NCBI GenBank assembly: GCA_021203245.1
Contig: JAJQBO010000099.1
Span: forward strand, 1 to 47,518
DNA from: Planctomycetaceae bacterium
GTDB lineage: Bacteria > Planctomycetota > SZUA-567
DNA: 47,518 nt
Direction: 5' to 3'
Part shown: positions 1 through 8,950 of the stretch, in pieces
Numbering within the stretch: the first letter of the stretch is position 1
Layout: each line of letters begins with the position of its first letter
Translations under genes and position numbers: made by a program
Notes under the pieces: generated by a model
Told to the model about the DNA's origin: nothing
Databases searched by the model: none
What the model saw: the letters and a program-made list of their open reading frames with translations, nothing else

Positions 1-45
1 TACCATGATGGGGCGCGTGTTCCCATAATACTGACAAAGGCAGCC

Positions 46-1182
46 ATGATTATTCTCGATTCCTCCTACGCCTCGCCCGAAATCGTCGCCTACGCCGCCG
101 CCACCCCGATACTGGACAACGACGCCGCGCGGGCAGCGAGTGGTTGCAACGAAATAAACCTCCTGTCCGAAACAGCGTTCGCCGACCGATTGAACGCGGG
201 CGCGCGCCTCTACACCACGTCGGAAAATTCGCTCGGCTGGGTCCTTGGCCACGCCACAAACCCGGACCTCCGCCGCGCCATCGCCCTGATGAAAGACAAG
301 GCGGCCCTGCGGGAAAGCCTCGCGCCGCTGTATCCGGACTACCGCTTCCGCGTCGTCGACGCGGACGATCTCGCCTCTCTCGACGCGGACGACCTCTGTC
401 TGCCGGTGGTGCTGAAGCCGGCGGTGGGATTTTTCAGCGTCGGCGTGCATATCGTCGAGACGCCGGAGGACTGGCGCGCCGCCGTGGCATCAATCGCGTC
501 GCTGCGCACGAACTGGCGGAACGACTTCGCCGCCTGGGTGGTCGACAACACCCGCTTTCTCATCGAGGAATTCATCGGCGGCGACGAATACGCCGTCGAC
601 GCCTATTACGATGAACACGGCGAGGCGGTCGTCGTCAACATCCTCCGCCACGAATTTTCGTCGACGGCGGACGTGAGCGACCGGCTCTACTACACCTCGC
701 CCGAAATCATCCGGGAGCGCGCGGGCGAATTCACCGACTACCTGAACCGCGTCGGCGAACGCCTGGGCATCCGCAATTTTCCCCTCCACCTCGAATTGCG
801 GCTGTCGGAAAAGGGCATCATCCCCATCGAGTTCAACCCGCTCCGGTTCGCCGGCTGGTGCACCACCGACCTGGCGCTGTTCGCCTACGGCTTCCACACC
901 TATGGCCTGTATCTCGAGAACCGGCGGCCCGACTGGGACGCGGTCCTGAAAGAGAAGGAGGGGAACCTTTACTCCCTCGTCATTTTCGACAAGCAATCGG
1001 CGGGCAGTGCGAGCGGTTTTGCGTGGAAAAAGGCGGCGGCGAATTTTACCGAGGTGTTGCAGACTAGGGTGCTGGGGCCGGACGCGCCGGTGTGGGGATT
1101 CATGTTCACCCGCACGCCGGCGGCTTCGCGCGGGGAGATCGACGCGATCATTCGTTCGGATCTGCACGAATACCTTTTATAA
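46..1182 (+). CDS. ATP-grasp domain protein, substrate unknown
   Basis: A 378-residue protein with an ATP-grasp layout. A central strand with VVLKPAVGFFSVGVHIV (about residues 120-137) resembles the ATP-binding lysine and glycine-loop region. FLIEEFIGGDEYAVDAYY (about 175-193) matches the family's E-E-x-x-x-G-x-E-Y-x-V-D pattern, and PIEFNPLRFAGW (about 265-276) carries the late E-x-N metal-binding motif. ATP-grasp enzymes join a carboxylate to an amine or thiol through an acyl-phosphate. The N-terminal part (about residues 1-80) is not familiar and probably holds the acceptor. No signal peptide or membrane segment is visible, so it should be cytosolic. The start follows GACAAAGGCAGCC, a weak ribosome site. 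The stop is followed directly by a palindrome and then the EF-hand membrane protein on the same strand, so the two may be co-transcribed. The fold is fairly certain; the reaction is not. Confidence 0.75.
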   Translation: MIILDSSYASPEIVAYAAATPILDNDAARAASGCNEINLLSETAFADRLNAGARLYTTSENSLGWVLGHATNPDLRRAIALMKDKAALRESLAPLYPDYRFRVVDADDLASLDADDLCLPVVLKPAVGFFSVGVHIVETPEDWRAAVASIASLRTNWRNDFAAWVVDNTRFLIEEFIGGDEYAVDAYYDEHGEAVVVNILRHEFSSTADVSDRLYYTSPEIIRERAGEFTDYLNRVGERLGIRNFPLHLELRLSEKGIIPIEFNPLRFAGWCTTDLALFAYGFHTYGLYLENRRPDWDAVLKEKEGNLYSLVIFDKQSAGSASGFAWKKAAANFTEVLQTRVLGPDAPVWGFMFTRTPAASRGEIDAIIRSDLHEYLL

Positions 1183-1184
1183 TT

Positions 1185-1254
1185 CATAATTCACAATGCA
1201 CAATTATTGTGCGCTGGCGCGGTACTCATTGTGAATTGTGCATTGTGAATTATG
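1185..1254. repeat. Palindromic AT-rich intergenic repeat, short form
   Basis: Two perfect 21-bp arms (1185-1205 and 1234-1254) in opposite orientation flank a 28-bp GC-richer loop. The arms are built from CATAATTCACAAT-type words. The same words form the longer element at 3631-3774. It begins three bases after the ATP-grasp stop and ends shortly before the next gene's ribosome site, so in a shared transcript it would form a hairpin between the two cistrons. The AT-rich arms contrast sharply with the GC-rich genes. Confidence 0.85.
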
Positions 1255-1272
1255 CATTGGAAACGAGGTTCT

Positions 1273-3540
1273 ATGGCAGGCAAATCGGACTTCACATGGC
1301 TGTTCCACCGCATGGGCGGGCTGGATCAGGTGGAATTCCGCAGCGGCGAGGATATCTGCCGCCTGCGGGAACTGGATCCGAAATTATGGGTCGCGCTCAG
1401 TTGCCCGGCGCGGGGGCTGGAGTTCGACCCCCGCACCCTCGCCCTCATCGACATCGACCGGGACGGCCGCATCCGCATTCCCGAAGTAATCGAGGCGGCG
1501 GAGTGGCTGTGCGCGCGGCTCCGCAGCCCGGGCGATATCCTCCATCCGGGACACGCCCTGCCGCTGGACGCGCTCGAGGCCGAAAGCGAACGCGGCAAAC
1601 GGCTCGTCGCCACCGCCAAGGCCATCCTCGCCACCCTGGGCAAGGCGGACGCCGACGCCATCGGCCAGGACGACGTGACCCAGGCCGCGGCGCACGCGTC
1701 GGAACAGATGTTCAACGGCGACGGCATCCTGCCGCCGCTCGACTGCCTCGACGACGACATGCGCGCCTTTATCCGCGACGTCATCGACGTCTCGGGCGGG
1801 GTGGAGGACGTCGGCGGCGAGGTCGGGGTCAACGAGCCGATCGTCCAGGCGTTTATGCACAGCCTGGCCGCCTGGAGCGAGTGGAACGCCGGCGTCGCCA
1901 GGACCGAAACGCCGCTGGGGAAATCGGCCCCGGAACTGTGGGAACTCGTCCGCGATCTCAAGGACAAGATTGACGATTATTTCATGCGCTGCGAACTGGT
2001 GGCCTACGCCCCGTCGGCCCAGGACGCCCTCAACCTCGAGGACCGCGCCCTCACCGACGCCACCGGCCTGCTCGAACACGCCGCCCTGGCCGAACTGCCC
2101 CTCGCCAAGGCCGGGCCGGACAAGCCCCTCGATCTCGCCCACGGCCTGAACCCGGCGTGGCGCATCAAGGTCGAGCGCCTCGCCGCCATGGTGAAGCCGC
2201 TCCTGGCCAGCCCGGAAGTCCTGTCCCGCGACGACTGGCTGAAGGTGCAGGAGGCGATTGCGCCGTTCTCGAAGGCGGTGGCGGCCAAGCCCGCGCCGGT
2301 GGCAGCGCCTGGCGTCACGGTGCCGCCGAAAAAGACCGTCGATCTCCTGGGCGAAGAACGCATCGCCGCCATCCTCTCGAGCGGCCTCGCCGACCGCTTC
2401 GCCGTGCTCGCGCGCCACGACGCCGACGGCCCGGCCGCCTCCACCGACATCGCCGACATGGAGCGGCTGGTCCTCTATTACCGCCACCTGCACCGGCTGC
2501 TGAACAACTTCGTCAATTTCCGCGACTTCTACACGCCCGGACGCAAGGCTGCCTTCCAGTCGGGCACCCTGTTCATCGACGGCCGCGCCTGCCACCTGTG
2601 CATGCCGTCGGGCGGCGTCGAGGCCCACGCCGCCATGGCGGGCGCGAGCCAGATGTTCCTCCTCTATTGCGAATGCACCAGGGGCCGCAAACCGGGCGAG
2701 TCCGAACCGGAAAAGAAGATGAACATCGTCGCGGCGGTGACGGCGGGCGAGTCCGACCTGCTCGTCCCCAACCGGAACGGCGTCTATGTCGACAACAACG
2801 GCGACGATTGGGACGCGCGCGTCGTCAAGGTGGTGTCGAACCCCATAAACGTCTGGCAGGCGGTGTGGTCGCCCTACAAAAAGCTGGGGTCCCTCATCAC
2901 CGACCAACTGAGCAAGTACGCGAACGACAAGCAGGCCGACCTCATCGCCAACGCGGGTAAAAAGCTGGGCGAAGTCGGCACGCAGGTGTCGGCCGGTACG
3001 GCCCCCAAGTTCGACATCACCCGCAACGTCGGCATGTTCGCGGCGGTCGGCCTGGCGCTGGGCGCGATAGGCACCGCGGTCGGCAGCATCTTCAACGCAT
3101 TCCTTTCGATGGACTGGTGGCAGGCGCCGCTGGTGATCCTGGCGGCGTTCCTCATCGTCTCCGGCCCGTCCGTCCTTATGGCGTGGCTGAAGCTGCGGCA
3201 GCGGACCCTGGGGCCGCTCCTGGAGGCGTCGGGGTGGGCCATCAACGGCAGGGTCAAACTGAGTTACGCCATTGCCAAGCGGCTCAGTTCCACCGCCGCC
3301 ATGCCGCCCAACAGCGTGCGGAGCGAGTGCGACCAGGAGGTGCGGGTGAAGCGGCTGCGTCGGAACGTCTTCTTGCTGGCGGTGGCGGTGGGCGCGGCGG
3401 CGGTGCTGGGGTGGCTGGCATACCGGAACCACCGGGCCAGGACGGAGCGGGCCGCGGCTGTCGCGCCGGTTGTCGCGCCGGCGGCTGTCGCGTCGGAGAC
3501 AACGACGGAGTCGTTGCCGCCGGTGTCGGAAGAGCAATAG
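1273..3540 (+). CDS. Large membrane protein with EF-hand loop, function unknown
   Basis: A 755-residue protein. I chose ATG at 1273 because AACGAGG lies just upstream; an in-frame ATG at 1252 lies inside the palindrome and lacks such a site. Residues 60-71 form a textbook 12-residue EF-hand calcium loop: D60, D62, D64, G65, I67 and E71 in DIDRDGRIRIPE. A second, degenerate loop (FNGDGILPP) follows near residue 155. A long soluble region runs to about 580. Hydrophobic segments at about 585-612, 615-642 and 699-718 look like three membrane spans, and the tail is rich in Ala, Val and Thr. No signal peptide is seen, so most of the protein is probably cytosolic and anchored by its C-terminal third. 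I do not know a named family for it. The neighbouring ATP-grasp gene is the only contextual clue. Confidence 0.8.
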   Translation: MAGKSDFTWLFHRMGGLDQVEFRSGEDICRLRELDPKLWVALSCPARGLEFDPRTLALIDIDRDGRIRIPEVIEAAEWLCARLRSPGDILHPGHALPLDALEAESERGKRLVATAKAILATLGKADADAIGQDDVTQAAAHASEQMFNGDGILPPLDCLDDDMRAFIRDVIDVSGGVEDVGGEVGVNEPIVQAFMHSLAAWSEWNAGVARTETPLGKSAPELWELVRDLKDKIDDYFMRCELVAYAPSAQDALNLEDRALTDATGLLEHAALAELPLAKAGPDKPLDLAHGLNPAWRIKVERLAAMVKPLLASPEVLSRDDWLKVQEAIAPFSKAVAAKPAPVAAPGVTVPPKKTVDLLGEERIAAILSSGLADRFAVLARHDADGPAASTDIADMERLVLYYRHLHRLLNNFVNFRDFYTPGRKAAFQSGTLFIDGRACHLCMPSGGVEAHAAMAGASQMFLLYCECTRGRKPGESEPEKKMNIVAAVTAGESDLLVPNRNGVYVDNNGDDWDARVVKVVSNPINVWQAVWSPYKKLGSLITDQLSKYANDKQADLIANAGKKLGEVGTQVSAGTAPKFDITRNVGMFAAVGLALGAIGTAVGSIFNAFLSMDWWQAPLVILAAFLIVSGPSVLMAWLKLRQRTLGPLLEASGWAINGRVKLSYAIAKRLSSTAAMPPNSVRSECDQEVRVKRLRRNVFLLAVAVGAAAVLGWLAYRNHRARTERAAAVAPVVAPAAVASETTTESLPPVSEEQ

Positions 3541-3554
3541 GCGGATGCGGTATT

Positions 3555-3623
3555 CGGGTATGTACCACCGTTCCTCTTTTGATCTGCCCGCTGGGCCCCC
3601 GCGTTCGCGGGGGTGACGGGGTT
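3555..3623. repeat. Dispersed 69-bp GC-rich repeat, copy 1
   Basis: This stretch is nearly identical to 16753-16821. Both run from CGGGTATGTACCACCGTTCC through GATCTGCCCGCTGGGCCC to a palindrome CCCCCGCGTTCGCGGGGG (here 3596-3613) and GTGACGGGGTT. Only a few positions differ. It lies in the gap after the EF-hand membrane protein gene. Confidence 0.85.
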
Positions 3624-3630
3624 GGGTGAC

Positions 3631-3774
3631 AATTCATAATTCACAATTCACAATTCACAATTCACAATTCACAATTAATAATTATTATATAATGGATTAA
3701 TGCACAATTATACCTGATGCAGTGTAATTGGTCGGTCATTGTGAATTGTGAATTATGAATTATGAATTGTGCAT
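3631..3774. repeat. AT-rich inverted repeat with tandem TTCACAA heptamers
   Basis: The left arm contains five perfect tandem copies of TTCACAA (3640-3674) preceded by AATTCATAA. The right arm (about 3737-3774) contains the complementary words TTGTGAA and TTATGAA. The two arms can pair, giving a long hairpin about 144 bp overall with an AT-rich centre (3675-3736). It sits between the convergent EF-hand membrane protein gene and the ABC ATPase gene, where it could act as a bidirectional transcription barrier. The shorter element at 1185-1254 shares its words. Confidence 0.85.
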
Positions 3775-3778
3775 ATCA

Positions 3779-5287
3779 TTAGACTGCTTCGCCGCGCCGG
3801 GCTGCGCCGGAGGCGTAGCGCATGATGGATTCCTCCGACATGCCGTCGGCGCGGGATAACACCGCTTCCACCGTTCCCTCGTGCATCACCGCCACCCGAT
3901 CCGCCATCGCCAATACCTCGGGCAGTTCCGAAGAGATGAGCACGATAGCCATGCCCTCGTCCGCGAGCGAGCGGATAAGCCTGTAGATTTCCGCCTTCGC
4001 GCCGACATCGACGCCGTGGGTCGGTTCATCGAGAATGAGCATTTTCGGATGCACCGCCAGCCAGCGGGCGAGGATGGTCTTCTGCTGGTTGCCGCCGGAA
4101 AGGCTCCGCACCGGATGCCATATCGACGCCAGCTTGATGTCCAGCTTGCGGACATAGTCGGTCACCATCGACGTCGCGGCGGCATAATCGATGACGCCGC
4201 CGCGCGTGAACGACGGCAGCGCGCCCAACTGGATGTTGAAGGCGATGGGGAGGCCCATGAACAGGGACAGGCGCTTGCGGTCCTCCTGCAGCATGGCGAT
4301 GCCGTTCTTCAGGGCCTGGGTCGGCGAGGAAAACCGGACCGGGCGGCCTTCCCAGACGATCTCGCCCCGGTGCGGCGGCGGCGCGCCGATGATTGACCGC
4401 AATGCCTCCGACCGGCCCGCGCCCATCAGCCCGGCGAAGCAGAGAATCTCGCCTTTGCGGACATCGAACGACACGTCGCGGAAGCCTTTGCCGCTCAGGT
4501 TGCGGACCTCGAGAATCGTGTCGACGCCGGGCGTGCGCGGCACGTGGTCGCGGTTCAGCGTGCGGCCGACCATCATCTGGATAAGCTTGTCCTCGGTGGC
4601 GTCCGCCTTGTCGATGGTGCCGACGTATTCGCCGTCGCGGAGCACGGTGATGCGGTCGGCGACGCGGATGACCTCGTCCAGCTTGTGCGACACGTAGATG
4701 ACGGAAATTTCCTTGTGCTTCAAATCCTCGATAACCGCGAACAGCCGCTCCGACTCCATCGGCGACAACGAGGAGTTCGGCTCGTCCATGACGACGACGC
4801 TCGCGTCCTTGGTCAGGGCCTTGGCGATTTCTATCAACTGGCGCTGGGCGATGGACAGCTTGTCCATGGTGGTGCGCGGGTCGATGCGTTCAAGCCCCAC
4901 CAGCGCCAGGGCGGCGCGCGAATCGTGGTACAGCCGCTTCCAGTCGATGATGCCGCGGCGGGTGGGCATCCGGCCCATGAACAGGTTTTCGATTATCGTC
5001 ATTGACGGCAGGGTGGAGAGTTCCTGGTAGATGATGGCGATGCCGGCGTCCATCGACTGGTTGGGGTTGTGGAAATGCACCTCCTGGCCGCGAAAGCGGA
5101 CGCTCCCTTCGTCACGGGTGTGGACCCCGCCGAATATTTTCATCAGGGTCGATTTGCCCGCGCCGTTTTCGCCGACCAGGGCATGGACTTCGCCGCGCCT
5201 CAACTGGAAGTCGACCTGCTTCAGGGCGCGCAAACCGCCGAAGCGTTTCGAGACTTTCTTAATTTCAAGGACGGAAGTGTCGCTCAT
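3779..5287 (-). CDS. Sugar ABC transporter, double ATPase (RbsA/MglA type)
   Basis: A 502-residue protein with two fused nucleotide-binding domains, as in RbsA, MglA and XylG (usually about 500 residues). The first domain has Walker A GENGAGKS at residues 39-46, signature LSIAQRQLIEIAKAL, and Walker B VVVMDEP. The second has the degenerate Walker A GLMGAGRSE (about 290) typical of this family, signature LSGGNQQKTILARWL, and Walker B LILDEPTHGVD. It powers uptake of a monosaccharide-like solute from the cytosolic face of the membrane. It is the last gene of the leftward operon with the binding protein (5365-6409) and permease (6455-7486). The exact sugar cannot be read from the ATPase. Confidence 0.95.
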   Translation of the reverse strand: MSDTSVLEIKKVSKRFGGLRALKQVDFQLRRGEVHALVGENGAGKSTLMKIFGGVHTRDEGSVRFRGQEVHFHNPNQSMDAGIAIIYQELSTLPSMTIIENLFMGRMPTRRGIIDWKRLYHDSRAALALVGLERIDPRTTMDKLSIAQRQLIEIAKALTKDASVVVMDEPNSSLSPMESERLFAVIEDLKHKEISVIYVSHKLDEVIRVADRITVLRDGEYVGTIDKADATEDKLIQMMVGRTLNRDHVPRTPGVDTILEVRNLSGKGFRDVSFDVRKGEILCFAGLMGAGRSEALRSIIGAPPPHRGEIVWEGRPVRFSSPTQALKNGIAMLQEDRKRLSLFMGLPIAFNIQLGALPSFTRGGVIDYAAATSMVTDYVRKLDIKLASIWHPVRSLSGGNQQKTILARWLAVHPKMLILDEPTHGVDVGAKAEIYRLIRSLADEGMAIVLISSELPEVLAMADRVAVMHEGTVEAVLSRADGMSEESIMRYASGAARRGEAV

Positions 5288-5364
5288 GCGGGTTCCTTAT
5301 TGAGGCGCGGACGCCCCCGAATTCACCGGGTTGAAGAACGGGGGCGTCCACCGCGCACGCCGGT

Positions 5365-6409
5365 CTATTCGCCGCCGAGCGGCGTCCAGTATTCCTGGTA
5401 GTTTTCCTTGGTGACGAAGGGCATTTCGTTGAACAGCCGCGCCGCCGGCGGCACTTCGTCGGCGACGATGTAGTTGAACAGGCGCATGGCCGGATCGTGG
5501 CCCTGCGAGAACGGGCCCTGGCCGATGGTGCCGGAGATGGCGCCGGTGGCGACGTGCTCCATCACCTCGTCCATGAAATCGTAGCAGACGATCTTCACCT
5601 TCCCGGCGACCCCGGCCTCCTCGAAGGCGCGGGCGCTGCCGGCCGCGCCGTTGGCGGCGACGAACAGGCCGTTCAGGTCGGGATGGGCGGTGAGGAAGTC
5701 CTGGGCCTGGCTGTAGGCGAGGTCGTTGCGGTCGAGGGTCTCGACGCGGGAGACGATTTCGACCCCCGGCGCCGTTTCGGCCAGCGCTTCCTCAAAGCCG
5801 AGGCGGCGCTCCTCGTGGCCTTCGACCGAGAAGAAGCCGGTCTGGACCGCCACCTTGGCGTTCGGTTTGCCTTCGAGCAATTTGGCCATATACTCGCCCG
5901 CGGTGCGGCCCTGGAGATAGAGGTCCGCGCCGACGAAGAACAGGCGCTTGTTGGGGGTGGTCGTCTCGACGTTGAAGGTGGCGACGGGGATGCCCGAGTC
6001 CACCGCGTTGTTGATGTATTCGACAATGCCCGAATCGCCCGCGATGGTGGCGATGGCGTCGTAATGCTGCGCCACGCAGGCGTCGATGGTGACGCCGTAG
6101 AAATCGGCGGTGTGCTGATCCCCGGCGGGGACAATCCAGTCCACGGTGCAGTTGAACGGTTCGAGGGTCTTTTTCGCCTGGAGCGCGCCCTCCTTGACCG
6201 GGAGCCAGAAGGGGGCTGTTTTCCATGCCGATGACGGCGATCTTCACCGGCGTGTCGGCCTTGCGGATCGGCTTGACCTTGCCCTGATCCGGCGGGGCGA
6301 CAAGGACCGAATCGAACGCCGGGCCCGGTTTGAACTCCTTGTCCAGGGCCTGGACGCCGCCGGCGCAGAGGACGAGCGCCAGAACCGCAGCGAGTGTACC
6401 GTGTCTCAT
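5365..6409 (-). CDS. Periplasmic sugar-binding protein (apparent frameshift)
   Basis: Two reading frames together make one type-1 periplasmic binding protein of about 347 residues. The N-terminal frame begins MRHGTLAAVLALVLCAGGVQA, a clear signal peptide, after the ribosome site AAAGGAAG, and continues to KIAVIGMENSP. The other frame resumes at FWLPVKEGALQAKK and runs to the stop. The break is at a G5 run (6211-6215, C5 in the gene); removing one base restores the frame and a total length divisible by three. The mature part has the usual two-lobed sugar-binding fold, with motifs such as GDSGIVEYINNAVDSGIPVA and GLFVAANGAAGSARA. It would deliver solute to the permease and ATPase next door. The frameshift is probably a homopolymer sequencing error, but true inactivation cannot be excluded. 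Confidence 0.88.
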
Positions 6410-6454
6410 TGTCTTCCTTTCTCTACCGGAGTGAACAGCGTGGTGCACGAATCC

Positions 6455-7486
6455 CTACGCGGCGGCGCGGCGGCGGCGATAGCCGTCTATGGCCACGGCG
6501 AGGATGATGACAAGGCCGATGGAAACGGTCTGCAGATAGATCGGCAGATGCAGGAGGACGAAGGCGTTCTTGAGGACGGCCATGATCGCCGCGCCGATGA
6601 CCGCGCCGACGATGGTGCCTTCGCCCCCGGACAGGCTGGTGCCGCCGATGATGACGGCGGCGATGACGTCCATCTCCGCGCCGACGCCGGCGTTGGTGAC
6701 GGCGGTGGCGACCAGGCCGGCGTTCATCAGCCCCGCCAGGGCGCAGAGGAAGCCGGTGAGGGTATAGACGAAGATCTTGACGAGATCGACGTTGACGCCA
6801 GACAAACGCGCCGCCTCGGCGTTGGAGCCGACGGCATAGACCTGGCGGCCGAGAACGGTATAGTGGATGAACAGGCTGAAAATCGCCACCATGATGAGCA
6901 TGATGACGACCTGGACCGGGACGGGGCCGATTTTCCCGATGCCGATGTACTGGACAAAGGCGTTGCGGACAGGGATGTTGGCCGCGACCGCGCCCTTGAT
7001 GCTGGTGGCGGTCAGGTAGGTCATGCCCCTGGCGATGGACATCATGCCCAGGGTGGTGATGAACGGATTGACGTCCAGCTTGGTGATGATAAGCCCGATG
7101 GCGAGGCCGATCGCCACCCCGGCGAGCAGTCCCGTCGGCACGGCCAGCCAGGGCGAGAAGCCGGTCAGGAAGGTGGTGCCGCCGCCGATGTTGCCGGGCT
7201 GGAACATCAGCCGCGCCGTCAGCATCGAGGTCAGCGCGAGGGTCGCGCCGATGGACAGGTCGATGCCGCCCGTAACGATGATCATGGTCATGCCTATGGC
7301 CATGATGGTGATGGTGGACATGTTCCTGAGCACGTTGAAGATGTTCTTCTCGGTGAGGAAATATTCCGACTTGAAGGTCATGAACAGGAACAGGACGACG
7401 AGCGCCCCGAGAACGCCGGCCTCGCGGCGCTGCAGGAGACGCCGGAGCAGCGGGACTTCAGCATATTCCACCGTGGTCGCACTCAT
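6455..7486 (-). CDS. Sugar ABC transporter permease (RbsC/XylH type)
   Basis: A 343-residue, very hydrophobic inner-membrane protein of the branched-chain/ribose permease family. The characteristic early motif TGGIDLSIGATLAL (about residues 72-85) and the late coupling motif GGTSLSGGEGTIVGAVIGA (about 278-296) are both present, and length is normal. It would form the membrane channel with the double ATPase at 3779-5287 and the binding protein at 5365-6409, in the leftward order permease, binding protein, ATPase. It lies downstream of the UroD-like gene, separated from it by 192 bp that carry a short palindrome, so an internal promoter for the transporter is possible. Confidence 0.95.
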   Translation of the reverse strand: MSATTVEYAEVPLLRRLLQRREAGVLGALVVLFLFMTFKSEYFLTEKNIFNVLRNMSTITIMAIGMTMIIVTGGIDLSIGATLALTSMLTARLMFQPGNIGGGTTFLTGFSPWLAVPTGLLAGVAIGLAIGLIITKLDVNPFITTLGMMSIARGMTYLTATSIKGAVAANIPVRNAFVQYIGIGKIGPVPVQVVIMLIMVAIFSLFIHYTVLGRQVYAVGSNAEAARLSGVNVDLVKIFVYTLTGFLCALAGLMNAGLVATAVTNAGVGAEMDVIAAVIIGGTSLSGGEGTIVGAVIGAAIMAVLKNAFVLLHLPIYLQTVSIGLVIILAVAIDGYRRRRAAA

Positions 7487-7589
7487 TGATTGCCTTTCGC
7501 TTCGGGAATACTGTGTTTACCACACGGTATAAGAGCAGGGCGTGACCGTCTGCACGGAGATGAATCCGTTCCTTCAATGCACTATCCTC

Positions 7590-7616
7590 TGGACTCCCGC
7601 GTTTGCGGGGATGACG
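7590..7616. repeat. Short GC palindrome (CCCGCG type)
   Basis: The sequence around GGACTCCCGCGTTTGCGGGGATGACG is an imperfect palindrome related to the perfect one at 16676-16695 and to those at 3596-3613 and 22101-22130. It lies in the 192-bp gap between the UroD-like gene and the permease gene. Nothing else was recognised in that gap. Confidence 0.6.
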
Positions 7617-7678
7617 AGTGGGGCGGTCGGACGGTGCATTTTTGGCACCGTGCGTTTTACCGCATTGTGGGGGCCGCG

Positions 7679-8950
7679 TTATGTGCCGGCCTGATTGAAT
7701 TCCTTTACCGCGTCCAGCAGCGCGACCATGTTGGCGGTCGGGGTGCGCGCCTGGACGTTGTGGATGGCGTTGAAGACAAAGCCGCCGCCGGGCGAGAAGA
7801 TGCGGCAGCGCTCCAGCACTTCGGCGCGGACTTCTTCGGGCGTGCCGAAGGGCAGGGTCTTCTGGGTGTCGACGCCGCCGCCCCAGAAAACGATGCGGTC
7901 GCCGTAGGTCTTTTTCAGATGCTCCGGGTCCATGCCGGCGGCGGAACACTGGACGGGATTGATGATGTCGAAGCCGGAATCGATGAACGAACTGTAGAAG
8001 CTCTCGACCGCGCCGCAACTGTGTTTCAGCGTCTTCCAGCTGGTGTTGTCGTGAATCCATCCGTTCAGTTTTTTGTAATAGGGGGAATAGACCTCCTGGA
8101 ACGTCTCTAATGAACAGAAGGTGCTGATCTGGGTGCCGAAGTCGGTGCCGCAGATAAACACAACGTCGTAGGCGTCGGGGCCGACGGCGGCGAGGACGCG
8201 CTTGAAATTCTCCAGCGCGATGTCGGTCTGGTAGGAAAACACCTGGTGCATGAACTCCGGCCTGGCGACGATGGACATATACCATTCGGCGATGTCGCGG
8301 ATGCCCTTGGGCCGTTTCAAAAACGCGGCCGGCACGGCGGCGATGTCGCCGATGTTGGTGTTGGGGAGGGCGGTGACGACGGCGCGACCGAGTCCCTTCA
8401 CCTCGTCGGCGTGGGCCTTGATGGCGGCGACCTGCGCGTCCGTGAGCAGGGTGAACTCCTCCGTGTTGTCGCGCGGGTCGGGATCGTCTTCGTCGAACTC
8501 CTCCTGGCGGATGATGGTGTCGAAGAAATAGCCCGACGCCGGCATGCGCCCGCTCGCCGGGGCGGACCGGTCGCCCTGCGGATAGGTGAGGGCCTCCCCT
8601 TCCGGCGTGACGTCGATTTCCATCCCGGCGGGGATCAGGACGTCCTGGCCCCAGAGAGTGCGCCATTCCTTCCATTCGTCGACCAGGGGAACGCCGAAAT
8701 GGTTGGCAAGGGGCTGGGCCATCACCGTGTCGACGCCCATGGCCTCGACCAGGTCGTCCTCGATAAGGCCGAGCATCTGATAGGCTTCGTGGACCTTGAC
8801 CGGGTGTTGGTCCAGGCCGTAGTGGCTGCGCAGTTCCGCCACGACACTGCAATGGATGCCCGAACACGTGGTGGCTCCGAAATCGAGGGCCACTCTCGAG
8901 GGCTGGCGGTGGTTCAGCGAATCCACGACAACCTGCTTGCCGGTTTGCAT
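7679..8950 (-). CDS. UroD-like methyltransferase family protein with zinc motif
   Basis: A 423-residue member of the uroporphyrinogen decarboxylase/MtaA-CmuA superfamily. The motif H310-S-C312-G, with another cysteine (C382) 70 residues later, matches the H-x-C-(long gap)-C zinc ligand pattern of the methyltransferase branch (MtaA, MtbA, CmuA) rather than true haem-pathway UroD. Those enzymes move a methyl group between a corrinoid and a thiol. No corrinoid protein is encoded nearby. The start has the ribosome site AAAGGAGAT. It is the first gene of the leftward block that ends in a ribose-type sugar transporter. Its substrate could therefore be a methylated or otherwise modified sugar-like solute, but that is inference. 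Many family members in such positions have no known function. Confidence 0.82.
   Translation of the reverse strand: MQTGKQVVVDSLNHRQPSRVALDFGATTCSGIHCSVVAELRSHYGLDQHPVKVHEAYQMLGLIEDDLVEAMGVDTVMAQPLANHFGVPLVDEWKEWRTLWGQDVLIPAGMEIDVTPEGEALTYPQGDRSAPASGRMPASGYFFDTIIRQEEFDEDDPDPRDNTEEFTLLTDAQVAAIKAHADEVKGLGRAVVTALPNTNIGDIAAVPAAFLKRPKGIRDIAEWYMSIVARPEFMHQVFSYQTDIALENFKRVLAAVGPDAYDVVFICGTDFGTQISTFCSLETFQEVYSPYYKKLNGWIHDNTSWKTLKHSCGAVESFYSSFIDSGFDIINPVQCSAAGMDPEHLKKTYGDRIVFWGGGVDTQKTLPFGTPEEVRAEVLERCRIFSPGGGFVFNAIHNVQARTPTANMVALLDAVKEFNQAGT

Noticed and set aside
1384-3537. A 717-residue open frame on the minus strand opposite the EF-hand membrane protein gene
   Set aside because: It is rich in Arg, His and Gly with no recognisable motif, has no ribosome site, and mirrors the codon pattern of the plus-strand gene, which has a clear EF-hand and membrane segments.
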